Below, one piece after another: positions 44,239-52,760 of a stretch of 64,000 nucleotides of DNA. The stretch covers positions 8,240,501 to 8,304,500 of the forward strand of contig NZ_JACHNH010000001.1 of the NCBI RefSeq assembly GCF_014205335.1, written 5' to 3'. Positions within the stretch are counted from its first letter, which is position 1. The number at the start of each line of letters is the position of its first letter. The DNA is from Amorphoplanes digitatis. Lineage in GTDB: Bacteria > Actinomycetota > Actinomycetes > Mycobacteriales > Micromonosporaceae. The translations under genes were made by a program, and so were the position numbers. A model generated the notes under the pieces. The model was not told the DNA's origin, searched no databases, and saw only the letters and a list, made by a program, of their open reading frames with translations.

Positions 44239-45192
44239 TCAGGCGCCCGAGGCCGGCAGCCGCCCGCCGGGCACCGGGCCGTGCGGCTCGGTCGCGGGGA
44301 CCGACGCGTACGCCCGGACCGGGAACGTCCCGAACGCGGCCACCCGCGGCGGCGCCGCGGTGAACCTGCCGCCGGCCGGCGGCAGGTTCGCCAGGCCCGT
44401 CAGGTGCTCGACGATCGGGATGCCGGCGCCGAGCAGCAGCGTGTGCGCGGGCCGGGCGCCGGCCGCGTCCGGGCCGGTGTCGTCGATGTTCACCGCGTCG
44501 ATGCCGACCAGCGCGGCGCCGTTGTCGATCAGCCACTGCGCACCCGCGCCGGTCAGGTAGGGCGCGTCGACCGCGTATCCCGGCGTGGCCCAGTGCGCGT
44601 CGCCGCCGGTGTGCAGCAGGACCGCGCGGCCGGCGACGCTCCGGCCCTCCAGCGCGGGAACGTCGACGCCGCGGGCGCCGCCGCCGATCGTGCGGACGAC
44701 GACCGCGGGCAGGTCGACGAGCCGCTCCAGCGGAATGCCGGCCAGGTCGGTGCCGTCGCCGTAGCGGTGGAACGGGCTGTCCAGATAGGTGCCGGTGTTG
44801 CCGACCATGGTGATCCGGTCGATCGCGAACTCGGTGCCGGGTGCGTAGACACCGCGCGAGGCCTCGCGGGTCAGGTGCGGCGTGATCTCGGGTCCGGGCA
44901 GCCCGGGGTAGGTGGTCATGCCCGCGGAGATGACGTGGCTGAGCTCGATCCACCGCCGGCCGGGCTCGGACGGCCCGCCCGGCGTGCCCAGGTGCGGATC
45001 GGCGAAGATCCGCACGCCGCTCAGGGCCACGGTGTCGACGAGCAGCAGGCGGCAGGCGGCCAGGAACAGCGCGGAGATCTCCGCCTCGGTCGTGTCGGCG
45101 CTCGGCACGTCCACCCGGAAGCCCTGCGCCTGCAGGCCGCCGCCGTTGCTGAACGTCACGGTGGCGTCGAACTCGGCCCGGTATTGCAGCAC
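44239..45192 (-). CDS. Cyclase-family (kynurenine-formamidase-like) hydrolase with extra N-terminal domain
   Basis: A 317-aa protein. Residues about 75-300 form a Cyclase-family (PF04199-type) metal hydrolase: ELSHVISAGMTTYPGLPGP, the HxxxD-like stretch TGTYLDSPFHRYGDG and GIDAVNIDD. This family includes arylformamidases. An N-terminal region of about 70 residues (QYRAEFDATVTFSNGGGLQAQ) is not part of that fold. GTG 45192 is preferred because AGGGAG lies five bases upstream; GTG 45198 is too close to it. It follows the GDT1-type gene in the same direction, after 12 bp. Confidence 0.82.
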   Translation of the reverse strand: MLQYRAEFDATVTFSNGGGLQAQGFRVDVPSADTTEAEISALFLAACRLLLVDTVALSGVRIFADPHLGTPGGPSEPGRRWIELSHVISAGMTTYPGLPGPEITPHLTREASRGVYAPGTEFAIDRITMVGNTGTYLDSPFHRYGDGTDLAGIPLERLVDLPAVVVRTIGGGARGVDVPALEGRSVAGRAVLLHTGGDAHWATPGYAVDAPYLTGAGAQWLIDNGAALVGIDAVNIDDTGPDAAGARPAHTLLLGAGIPIVEHLTGLANLPPAGGRFTAAPPRVAAFGTFPVRAYASVPATEPHGPVPGGRLPASGA

Positions 45193-45204
45193 GGTCACTC
45201 CCTG

Positions 45205-45792
45205 CTAGTTGAGCTCCATGACGGCTTCCACGAGCAGCCAGACGCCGAACATAACGAACAGCGCGGCGGCGCCGTACCTGATTACCCGCTCCGGCAGGTG
45301 CCGGCCGAGCAGGCGGCCGACGACGATGGCGAGGGCGTCGGCGGCGACCATGCCGATCGTCGAGCCGAGCCAGGTGCCGAACCAGCCGTGCTGGGTGGCC
45401 AGCGTGATCGTCGCCAGCATGGTCTTGTCGCCGAGTTCGGCAAGGAAGAACGCGCCGCCGACCGCGAGGATCGCCGAGCCGGTCGAGCGTTCCGCCTTGG
45501 TCTTCTCCTCGTCGGTGAGCCGGTCGCCGCGCAGCGTCCAGGCGCCGAAGGCCAGGAAGGCGAGGCCGGCAGCCAGCGAGATCCAGCCGGTGGGCAGGGC
45601 GGCGCCGAGGCCGTAGCCGATGCCGACGGAGACGGCGTGCACGACCGCGGTGGCGACCGTGATGCCGATCAGGACCGGTAGGGGCTTGAAGCGGGTGGCG
45701 AACGTCATCGCCATGAGCTGCGACTTGTCGCCCAGCTCCGCCACGAAGATGACCGCGAAACTGAGCGCGGTGGCGGCGAGGAAAGCTTCCAT
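45205..45792 (-). CDS. GDT1/UPF0016-family Mn2+ exporter
   Basis: A 195-aa membrane protein with six hydrophobic helices in two inverted halves. Each half carries the family motif E-x-G-D-K-[ST]: AELGDKSQ near residue 19 and AELGDKTM near residue 118. Homologues (MneA, Mnx, TMEM165/Gdt1) transport Mn2+ or Ca2+. The upstream yybP-ykoY Mn2+ riboswitch strongly supports manganese export. The ATG at 45792 has GGGAG seven bases upstream, within a hairpin that probably hides it. The cyclase gene may be co-transcribed. Confidence 0.93.
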   Translation of the reverse strand: MEAFLAATALSFAVIFVAELGDKSQLMAMTFATRFKPLPVLIGITVATAVVHAVSVGIGYGLGAALPTGWISLAAGLAFLAFGAWTLRGDRLTDEEKTKAERSTGSAILAVGGAFFLAELGDKTMLATITLATQHGWFGTWLGSTIGMVAADALAIVVGRLLGRHLPERVIRYGAAALFVMFGVWLLVEAVMELN

Positions 45793-45796
45793 GGTG

Positions 45797-45823
45797 ACTC
45801 CCGGTGCAGGTCAGACCGGGAGT
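45797..45823 (-). promoter_or_regulatory. SD-sequestering hairpin of the Mn2+ riboswitch
   Basis: On the minus strand, ACTCCCGGT (45823-45815) pairs perfectly with ACCGGGAGT (45805-45797) over a 9-nt loop. The second arm contains the ribosome site GGGAG of the GDT1-type gene. This looks like the OFF expression platform of a translational switch. Confidence 0.8.
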
Positions 45824-45865
45824 TTGGGCGCAGGGCGACCTCGACCCGGCCAGAATTGTGGCCAA

Positions 45866-45966
45866 GTCGAAGGTCTCGCTCGCCTCGGAATCGAGGCCGC
45901 GTGGCCGGGCCCCGAACCGCAGGGCCAGTATGTCGACCACGACATTGGGAGCTACTCCCCTTCGCA
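45866..45966 (-). ncRNA. yybP-ykoY Mn2+ riboswitch
   Basis: The minus-strand leader begins GCGAAGGGGAGTAGC and ends GCGAGACCTTCGA, the conserved ends of the yybP-ykoY aptamer. The outer stem CGAAGG (45964-45959) pairs with CCTTCG (45873-45868). A TAGTCT -10 (45978-45973) places the transcription start at about 45966, the aptamer's first base. The class senses Mn2+ and commonly controls Mn exporters, matching the GDT1-type gene downstream. The start is 74 bases after the aptamer; control is probably translational via the hairpin at 45797-45823. Confidence 0.88.
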
Positions 45967-46030
45967 CCGCGAAGACTACCGGGCCGGATGCCCCGGGCGG
46001 CCGGTGCGGGGATGTGAGCCTCGAAACAGC

Positions 46031-46067
46031 GGCGAGCCGGCGCACCACGCGGGTGCGCCGGCTCGTC
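46031..46067 (-). terminator. Peptidase-gene terminator
   Basis: GAGCCGGCGCACC (46034-46046) pairs with GGTGCGCCGGCTC (46052-46064) over 5 nt; the stem extends to 16 bp with one G-U. It lies just after the peptidase stop at 46071 and separates it from the Mn2+ riboswitch promoter. Confidence 0.85.
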
Positions 46068-46070
46068 GCC

Positions 46071-47666
46071 TCAGTGCGCGCCGATCTGCTTCTGCAGCTC
46101 CATGCGGCTCAGGTTCACGCTCGCCGCGCTCTCCGCCTTGCTCGCCGACGGGTCCGGCGGCTGCATGGCCTTGCAGCGCTTGTCCGCGCGGTTCGCCTTC
46201 ACGCGCCTCGGCAGCTCGCCCGTCGCAAGGTAGTCGGCGACCGAGTTGTCGATGCAGGCGTTGCCGAAGAGCGAGCCGGCGTGCGTCGTGCCGCCGACGC
46301 CCTCGATCAGGGCCGCGCGGGGGAAGATCTTGCGGACCGCGAGGCTGCCCGAGAACGGGGTCGCGGCGTCAAGGGTCTCGCTGATCAGCAGGATCGGCGG
46401 GACCTTCCTGCCGTCGACCCGTACCGGCTTGCCGGCCTTTCCGGCCCAGGTCAGGCACGGCGCGTTGTACCAGGCGTTGCCCCAGGTCTCGAACGGCGCG
46501 ATCTTGTGCACCCGCCAGTTGTCCGTGCGCCACTTGTCCCACGACTGCGGCCACTGCTTGTCGGTGCACTGCACGCCGAGGTAGATCGCGTACCCGTTGT
46601 CGGAGCCCTCCGCCTGCGGGTTGCTCGCGTCGAAGAGCGCCTGCAGCGGCGCCGGGTCCTTCCGCTTGACCCAGCTCGAGAACGCCGACCCCACCGAGTC
46701 CCAGCCGAAGACGTAGTAGCCCGCCTGGAGGAACACGTCCGTCAGCTCGTCCGGTCCGATGACCCCGCCGGCCGGCATCTTCGCCAGCCTCGCCTGCTCG
46801 GCGTAGAAGAGCTTCTCGACCTTCGCGCCGGTCTTGCCGAGGTGGTACGCCTCGTCGTGCTCGGCGAGCCACTTGAAGTAGATCTTGATGTTGCGGTCGA
46901 AGGCGATGTCCTGGTCGAGGTTGGAGTCGTACCAGATCCGCTCCGGGTTCACGACGCCGTCGAGCACCATGCGGCGGACCCGCTGGGGATACTGGGTCGC
47001 GTACACCTGGCCGATGTAGGTCCCGTACGAGTAGCCGTAGAAGTTGATCTGCTCAGCGCCGAGCGCGGTGCGCAGGCTCTCCATGTCCCGCACGGTGTCG
47101 ACGGTGCGCAGGTGATCGAGGAGCGCGCCGCCGCTCCTGGCGCAGGCCGCGGCGTAGTCCCGCGCCCGCTTGAGCCAGGTCCGCTCCAGCTCCGGCGTGC
47201 TGGGCAGGTAGGCCGGCCGGTTGTAGCCCTGGTACTTGCTGTCGCAGCTCAGCTTCGGCTGGCTGGAGCCGACCCCGCGGGGGTCGAAGCCGATCCAGTC
47301 GTATGCGGCGCCGGCCTTGTTCGGCACGTTCTCGCCGAGCACCGACAGGTTCACCCCGGACGCGCCGGGGCCGCCCGGGTTGATCAGCATGACGCCCTGG
47401 TACTTGTCGTCCGGCACCGAGTGCTTGATGCGCGAGACCGCCAGTTTGATCGTCTTGCCGGCCGGGTCCGCGTAGTCCATCGGCACGGTCAGGAAGCCGC
47501 ACTCGGCCGTCCGGGACTGGAGGGCGGTGTCACCGCAGGTGCGCCAGGCGATGGCGGGTTTGTATCCGGGCTTACCGCGCGGCGGCACGGCCTCGGCTCC
47601 GTACGCGGCGGTCGCGCCGCACCCCGCCAGCACGATCGTGGCGGCAGTCGCCAGAAGTGTTCTCAT
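46071..47666 (-). CDS. Secreted tripeptidyl-aminopeptidase-like alpha/beta hydrolase lipoprotein
   Basis: A 531-aa exported hydrolase with lipobox LAGC near residue 16. The alpha/beta-hydrolase triad is visible: nucleophile Ser in GYSYGTYIG, Asp in SETLDAATPF and His in GGTTHAGS; the oxyanion region is NPGGPGASG. The C-terminal TAP-type domain (ISETLDAATPFSGSLA, NACIDNSVADYL) matches streptomycete tripeptidyl aminopeptidases. It releases N-terminal tripeptides from extracellular peptides. GAAGGG lies about six bases upstream of the ATG. Confidence 0.9.
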   Translation of the reverse strand: MRTLLATAATIVLAGCGATAAYGAEAVPPRGKPGYKPAIAWRTCGDTALQSRTAECGFLTVPMDYADPAGKTIKLAVSRIKHSVPDDKYQGVMLINPGGPGASGVNLSVLGENVPNKAGAAYDWIGFDPRGVGSSQPKLSCDSKYQGYNRPAYLPSTPELERTWLKRARDYAAACARSGGALLDHLRTVDTVRDMESLRTALGAEQINFYGYSYGTYIGQVYATQYPQRVRRMVLDGVVNPERIWYDSNLDQDIAFDRNIKIYFKWLAEHDEAYHLGKTGAKVEKLFYAEQARLAKMPAGGVIGPDELTDVFLQAGYYVFGWDSVGSAFSSWVKRKDPAPLQALFDASNPQAEGSDNGYAIYLGVQCTDKQWPQSWDKWRTDNWRVHKIAPFETWGNAWYNAPCLTWAGKAGKPVRVDGRKVPPILLISETLDAATPFSGSLAVRKIFPRAALIEGVGGTTHAGSLFGNACIDNSVADYLATGELPRRVKANRADKRCKAMQPPDPSASKAESAASVNLSRMELQKQIGAH

Positions 47667-47880
47667 GCACAGCCCTTCGTCGGTATTCGCCCCATATGCT
47701 CCGGTGCGGACGGCTGTTCAACAGCCCTTGACGCCCGGGGGTTACCACGAAAGAGGAGGCGGGTCGGGCCCCGGACCGCCGCGACCAGGTGTAAAGCCGG
47801 CCCGGGGCGGCGCACGACCACCCGTACGCGCGGAGCGGCAATGCGCGGGCGACACATGCCCGAAATGTAACGATGCGGTG

Positions 47881-48417
47881 ATGGACTTCCGGGGTCGAGA
47901 GCCATGCTGGCTGCACCCGCTCATGGGGACCACCGTGGACGACCGCTCGCCGCAGGCGTACATGGTCGCCCTACAGCACGTCGTGCTGGCCCTGGACGAC
48001 GACCCGGCCTGGCGGCGCTGGTGGCAGCGGTCCGGTACGGCGGAGTGCGAGCTCGGAATAGTCGCCGAGGGGCACGTGGACCACCTGCGGCCGAGCGCGG
48101 ACATCCGCCGGGTCGCCGGCAAGGTCCGGGCGAACTTCACCTGTGCAGCCCCGGAGGCCGGCGGCCGCCGCCCGGCCGAGCTGTTCCCGCTCGCGGTGCA
48201 CGAGGTGACCGGCATGTTCGAGGTGATCCGCGAGGCGATCGGCCTTGGCGCGCTGCCGCCGATGCCGCACCTGCCCGACCTGCCGGACCAGGCCCGCGAG
48301 TTCGCCGTGACCCGCAAGGCGCCGCCGGCGGAGGCGGGCGCGGTCGAGCCGCAGGGCTACCTGACGCTCATCCAGATCGAGGAGTTCTTCGGCGACGAGG
48401 CGCCGCCTATCCGGTGA
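47881..48417 (+). CDS. Conserved-looking hypothetical protein
   Basis: A 178-aa soluble protein with normal codon use. It has an acidic/aromatic helix segment (DDDPAWRRWWQRSGTAECEL), a Pro-rich loop (LPPMPHLPDLPDQAREF) and ends EEFFGDEAPPIR. No membrane segment or recognised motif is visible. No ribosome site precedes ATG 47881; a GTG one codon earlier or an ATG at 47923 is possible, and a leaderless start cannot be excluded. Its 3' end overlaps the convergent permease gene by 11 bp. I do not recognise the family. Confidence 0.65.
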   Translation: MDFRGREPCWLHPLMGTTVDDRSPQAYMVALQHVVLALDDDPAWRRWWQRSGTAECELGIVAEGHVDHLRPSADIRRVAGKVRANFTCAAPEAGGRRPAELFPLAVHEVTGMFEVIREAIGLGALPPMPHLPDLPDQAREFAVTRKAPPAEAGAVEPQGYLTLIQIEEFFGDEAPPIR

Positions 48418-49933
48418 GCTCCTCGCGGTTGACCCGCTCGGGCCGGTGCGCACCGGGCTGACGCTGACGGGGTACCGGCCGCACCACCGCGACCGACGGC
48501 GTCACCACGACCGCGGCGCCGCCCAGCCCGATGCTCGCGTAGGTCACCGGCGCGGCGCCGCGCAGCACCAGGCCGTAGACGACACCGAGCAGGACCGTGC
48601 CGCCGGCCACCGCGGGCAGCACCACCCGGTCCGGCACGCCCAGCAGCGCCGGCAGGTCGGCGAAGGCGAGATACGCGAGCGCGCCGAGCGCCACGGTCGA
48701 CAGGCCCGGCGCCAGCAGCCGGGTCGCCACCCCCTCGCCGTTCGGATGGCGGTTGAGATACATCAGCGCCGCCAGCGAGGCGCCGATCAGCAGCAGCAGG
48801 ACACACAGGCCGCCGCCGACGCCGAGCACGCGGGCCGCCGTGGCCGGGTCGGCGCCCGCCAGCGCGCCACCGCCGATCACGAGGCCGACGACGACGGTCT
48901 GCGTCAGCGAGGCGGCACCCGGCGCCGAGGTGCGCAGCCCGGTGCGGCCCAGCCCGGGCGGCAGCACCCGCTCGCGGCCGAGCGCGAACAGGTAGCGGGA
49001 GACCGTCTGGTGCAGGGCGATCATCGCCGCGAGCAGCCCGGCCACCAGCACGACCCGGCCGAGCGTCACCGCCCAGGGTGCGAGCCGGGCCGCCGCCAGG
49101 TCGAACATCAGCTCCGGCCCGCGCGCACCGGCCTCGGCACCGATCCGGTCGGGCCCGGTGGCCACGGTCATCGCCCAGCTCGCCGCGGCGAACAGGACCG
49201 CGAGCACCACGATGGACAGGTAGGTGGCGCGGGCGATCGCCCGGCGCGGGCCGCGCGCCTCCTCCGCGTACGCGGCGGTGGTCTCGAAGCCGGCGAAGGC
49301 GAGCGCGACGAGGACCAGGAGGATGCCGAGCGCCGGGCGCGGCAGCCCGGACAGGTTCGCGGGATCCCACGCCGCCCAGGTCAGCCGCCCGCCGGCGGGT
49401 TGCGTCACGTCGGCGAGGCTGTAGCCCAGGATCACCGCGGCCTCCGCCGGCACCAGTACGAGGAGCAGCCGGGCGGTCACCGTCACCCGTAGCAGGCCGC
49501 ACAGCGCGACGACGGCCCAGCAGCCGAGCGCCACCGCCCACCACGGCACCGCGGCCGGTGGCTCGACGGCCGCGCCGGCCAGGGCGTACAGGCCGGCCTG
49601 GAGCGCGGTGTACGCGAGCAGGGCGAGCCAGGCGGCGCCGATACCGAGCGGGCGGCCCAGCCCCCGGGCGATGAAGCAGTACAGCGCGCCGGCGTGCGGC
49701 ATCCGCCGGGACATCGCGACGTAGCCGGTCGCGAAGACCAGCAGGAGCAGCCCCAGGCCGAGGAAGAGCAGCGGCAGCGCGAGCGGGCCGCCGTCCGCGT
49801 AGGCCAGGGGCACGACCATCGCGACGACGGAGAGCGGAGTGACGGCGGCGATGGCGAGGAACGCGATGGACATGCCGCCGAGGCGCCCGGCGGCCAGGGT
49901 GTGAGGCGGGGGCACCGATTCATTGACGCCCAT
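48407..49933 (-). CDS. APC-superfamily amino-acid permease
   Basis: A 508-aa membrane protein with about 12-14 hydrophobic helices. It has the APC signature start GRLGGMSIAFLAIAAVTPLS, GALYCFIARGLGRPLG, ALAFAGFETTAAYAEEARGPRRAIARA and ALGRERVLPPG. It likely imports an amino acid or polyamine by proton symport; substrate is unknown. ATG 49933 is chosen because homology begins just after it; the ribosome site is weak. It diverges from the GAF-GGDEF-EAL gene, and both promoters lie in a 210-bp gap. Confidence 0.88.
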   Translation of the reverse strand: MGVNESVPPPHTLAAGRLGGMSIAFLAIAAVTPLSVVAMVVPLAYADGGPLALPLLFLGLGLLLLVFATGYVAMSRRMPHAGALYCFIARGLGRPLGIGAAWLALLAYTALQAGLYALAGAAVEPPAAVPWWAVALGCWAVVALCGLLRVTVTARLLLVLVPAEAAVILGYSLADVTQPAGGRLTWAAWDPANLSGLPRPALGILLVLVALAFAGFETTAAYAEEARGPRRAIARATYLSIVVLAVLFAAASWAMTVATGPDRIGAEAGARGPELMFDLAAARLAPWAVTLGRVVLVAGLLAAMIALHQTVSRYLFALGRERVLPPGLGRTGLRTSAPGAASLTQTVVVGLVIGGGALAGADPATAARVLGVGGGLCVLLLLIGASLAALMYLNRHPNGEGVATRLLAPGLSTVALGALAYLAFADLPALLGVPDRVVLPAVAGGTVLLGVVYGLVLRGAAPVTYASIGLGGAAVVVTPSVAVVRPVPRQRQPGAHRPERVNREELTG

Positions 49934-49944
49934 CCGGTGGGCCT

Positions 49945-49976
49945 TTGACAACCACCGGTGATCAGTTACTAACTGA
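49945..49976 (+). promoter_or_regulatory. Promoter with overlapping palindrome for the GAF-GGDEF-EAL gene
   Basis: TTGACA (49945-49950) and TACTAA (49967-49972) are 16 bp apart. TCAGTTACTAACTGA (49962-49976) is a perfect odd palindrome that covers the -10, so a bound protein would block the promoter. The leader of about 165 nt contains two small hairpins. Confidence 0.6.
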
Positions 49977-50143
49977 ACGTGAGAAGAATGGCACAAACGG
50001 CCATCGACATCCTCTTTTGGGGCGCAGGGCCGATCTCCACCTGGCCGTCCCCACCCGGAGTGGCCCGCCTAACAAAGCGGGCTCACATCGACAATCGAGG
50101 CAAAGGCCTCAACTCCGGCCCCCGTATACCGACAGTCCAGGTC

Positions 50144-52399
50144 ATGGGCATGCTCGCAACACAGCGATTGACGGAGTTCCTCTCCGCGGTCGCTGACCGG
50201 CCGGACGGGCCGGCCGCACAGTTGGCGGCAGTGGAATGCGCGGCGCGCGCTCTCGACGCCGAGACCGCCGCGCTGGTCATCGACGGGCGCGTGGTCTCCA
50301 CCATCGGCGTGCTCGCCGACCAGCTCCGGCCCGCCGCGCTGGCGGAGGTCGGCGCCGGTCGCCGCGGCACGCTGACGCTGGGCGGCACCGGGTACGCGGC
50401 CATCGGCGCCCCGATCGGCGGCGAGACGCCCGGCGTGCTGGTGCTCGGCCGCACCGGCCAGGACTTCACCGACGAGGACGTCTGCCTGCTACGCGCCATG
50501 GCCCGCGTGCTCGAACTGAGCCTGCGCGCCCTGAAGGTCATCGAGAGCGAGCGCCGCCAGGTGCAGGAGAACGACCGCCTGGTCGACTCGCTCCAGGAAC
50601 GGCAGCGGCTCTTCGAGCACCTCACCCGGATCCAGCGGCTGATCGCCCGCCGCGCACCGCTGCAAGAGATCCTGGACGCCATCACCTGCAGCGCCGCCGA
50701 ACTGCTCGGCCTGGAGACGGCTTCGCTGAACCTGCTGGAGCGCGACGACCCGTCGGTCGGCAGCATGGTCTCCAACGTGGGCTTCGCCCCCGACATCCTG
50801 CCGAAGATGAAGCGCGTGCCGCTGCGGTCGGCCGGCGTGGCGGGCCTCGCCGTGCTGGGCGACGAACTGGTCATGGTGGAGGACTACGCGGCCTCGCCGA
50901 TCGCGATCCCGGCGGTCGTCAGCTCCGGCATGCGGGCCGTGATGGCCGTACCCGTGCACGAGAACGGCGAGGTCGTCGGCTGCCTGACGGTCGGAACGCA
51001 CGTCGCGCCGCGCTCGTGGGACAAGGCGGCACAGGACGTGCTCCGCGCGTTCGCCGAGCACGTCAGCTTGGCGCTGACCGACGCGCGGACCCTCGAGGCG
51101 ATGAACGAGGCGTTCCACGACTCGCTGACCGGACTGGCCAGCCGCGCCCTGTTCCAGGCCCGGCTGGAGCGGGCGTTCGTCGCGGCGGAGCAGGGCGACC
51201 ACGGCATCTCGATGCTCTTCGTCGACCTGGACCGCTTCAAGGTGGTCAACGACTCGCTCGGCCACGCGGCGGGCGACCAGCTGCTGGTCGAGGTCGCCGA
51301 GCGCATCACGGCCTGCCTTGGCCCCGACGACACGGCGGCACGCCTGGGCGGCGACGAGTTCGCGGTGCTGCTGGCGCCCTCGGCCGGTACGGACGAGTCC
51401 GTCGCGCTGGCGGGCCGGATCCTCGAGGCGACCCGCGAGCCGTTCGACCTCGGCGGCAAGGAGACGTTCGTCAGTTGCAGCATCGGCGTCGCGCACACGG
51501 CGGCCGGCGCCCGGGAGGCGCAGGAGCTGATGGTCGCCGCGGACCTGGCGATGTACCAGGCGAAGAAGCAGGGCAAGGACCGCCTTGAGGTCTTCGAACC
51601 GGCGCTACAGGCCGCCTTCCAGGCCAGCCTCCAGATGGAGGCCGACCTGCGCCGGGCGGTGATCCGGCACGAGTTCGAGCTGCGCTACCAGCCGATCGTG
51701 CAGCTGAAGACCGGCGAGATCACCGGCCTGGAGGCGCTGGTCCGCTGGCAGCACCCGGACCGGGGCATCATCCCGCCGCTGGACTTCATCCCGATGGCCG
51801 AGGAAACCAGCATGATCGTCCCGATCGGCGAGTGGGTGCTGCGCGAGGCCTGCCGCCAGGCGGCGCGGTGGAACGCCCGCCGGGACGGCAAGCAGCCGCT
51901 GACCGTGAGCGTCAACATCTCGGCGGTCCAGCTGGACCAGACGGACCTGCCCCGGGTGGTGGCGGCGGCGCTGGCGAGCAGCGGCCTGCCCGCGGCCTGC
52001 CTGGTGATCGAGCTGACCGAGTCCCTGCTGGTGCACCACCGGGTCTCGACGCTCCAGCAGCTCGAAGAGATCAAGGACCTGGGCGTCCGGCTGGCGATCG
52101 ACGACTTCGGCACCGGCTACTCGAGCCTGGCGTACCTGCGCCGCTTCCCGGTCGACATCATCAAGATCGACAAGTCCTTCGTCGACGACGTCGGCGACGT
52201 GCCGGCGGCCGCGGCGCTGACGCTGGGCATCATCCAGCTCGGCCAGGCGCTGAACCTGTCGACGATCGCCGAGGGTATCGAGGACGCCGGGCAGCTCAGC
52301 GAGCTGACCGACGGCAACTGCGAGCTGGGGCAGGGCTACTACTTCGCGGAGCCGCTCAACGACAAGGCGCTCGGCGAGCTGCTCTTCCCGGGTAGCTGA
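50144..52399 (+). CDS. GAF-GGDEF-EAL cyclic-di-GMP enzyme
   Basis: A 751-aa cytoplasmic protein. A short GAF-like region (about 20-125) precedes a helix and a second, clearer GAF domain (about 160-320), then GGDEF (active-site GGDEF at 402-406) and EAL (EAL at 530-532). Both catalytic sets look intact: RLGGDEFAVLL; EALVRW, NISAVQ, ELTES, DDFGTGYSS, KIDKSF, EGIE. It could make and degrade c-di-GMP, with GAF ligand control. The ATG at 50144 or 50150 is used; longer frames run into the promoter region. It ends one base from the crcB stop. Confidence 0.9.
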   Translation: MGMLATQRLTEFLSAVADRPDGPAAQLAAVECAARALDAETAALVIDGRVVSTIGVLADQLRPAALAEVGAGRRGTLTLGGTGYAAIGAPIGGETPGVLVLGRTGQDFTDEDVCLLRAMARVLELSLRALKVIESERRQVQENDRLVDSLQERQRLFEHLTRIQRLIARRAPLQEILDAITCSAAELLGLETASLNLLERDDPSVGSMVSNVGFAPDILPKMKRVPLRSAGVAGLAVLGDELVMVEDYAASPIAIPAVVSSGMRAVMAVPVHENGEVVGCLTVGTHVAPRSWDKAAQDVLRAFAEHVSLALTDARTLEAMNEAFHDSLTGLASRALFQARLERAFVAAEQGDHGISMLFVDLDRFKVVNDSLGHAAGDQLLVEVAERITACLGPDDTAARLGGDEFAVLLAPSAGTDESVALAGRILEATREPFDLGGKETFVSCSIGVAHTAAGAREAQELMVAADLAMYQAKKQGKDRLEVFEPALQAAFQASLQMEADLRRAVIRHEFELRYQPIVQLKTGEITGLEALVRWQHPDRGIIPPLDFIPMAEETSMIVPIGEWVLREACRQAARWNARRDGKQPLTVSVNISAVQLDQTDLPRVVAAALASSGLPAACLVIELTESLLVHHRVSTLQQLEEIKDLGVRLAIDDFGTGYSSLAYLRRFPVDIIKIDKSFVDDVGDVPAAAALTLGIIQLGQALNLSTIAEGIEDAGQLSELTDGNCELGQGYYFAEPLNDKALGELLFPGS

Positions 52400-52400
52400 T

Positions 52401-52760
52401 TCAGGCGATCGCCGCGGCGATGAGCAGGCCCGCGCCGGCGGCGGCGAGCCCGGCTAGGACGCTGCCGATCGCGTACGCCGCGGCGCGCGGCCGGCCGCCG
52501 GCCCGGCCCAGGTGCAGCACCTCGTAGCTGAACGTCGAGTACGTCGTCAGGGCGCCGCAGAAGCCGGTGCCCAGCAGGCTCGCGAGCCACGGCGCGACGG
52601 GCAGCCCGACGAGGAGGCCGAGCAGCAGCGAGCCCGCCACGTTGACCGCGAACGTGCCCCAGGGGAACGCCGAGCCGAACCGGACCTGCACCGCCCGGTC
52701 GGTCAGGTAACGCAGCGGGGCGCCGACCGCCGCGCCGAGGGCAACCAGCAGCAGGGTCAT
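52401..52760 (-). CDS. crcB: CrcB/Fluc fluoride channel subunit 1
   Basis: A 119-aa protein with four hydrophobic helices, typical of Fluc fluoride exporters. The family motif GTFAVNVAGSLLLG and the central GFCGALTTYSTFSYE segment are present. ATG 52760 overlaps the stop of the second copy (ATGA), so the two are made in equal amounts and may form a heterodimer or dual-topology pair. No fluoride riboswitch was seen upstream. Confidence 0.92.
   Translation of the reverse strand: MTLLLVALGAAVGAPLRYLTDRAVQVRFGSAFPWGTFAVNVAGSLLLGLLVGLPVAPWLASLLGTGFCGALTTYSTFSYEVLHLGRAGGRPRAAAYAIGSVLAGLAAAGAGLLIAAAIA

Noticed and set aside
44144..46048. Long leftward frame of 634 codons over the cyclase, exporter and riboswitch
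   Set aside because: Its product is Arg/Pro/Gly-rich low-complexity sequence and it crosses two real genes and the riboswitch. The correct frames have clear domains and ribosome sites.
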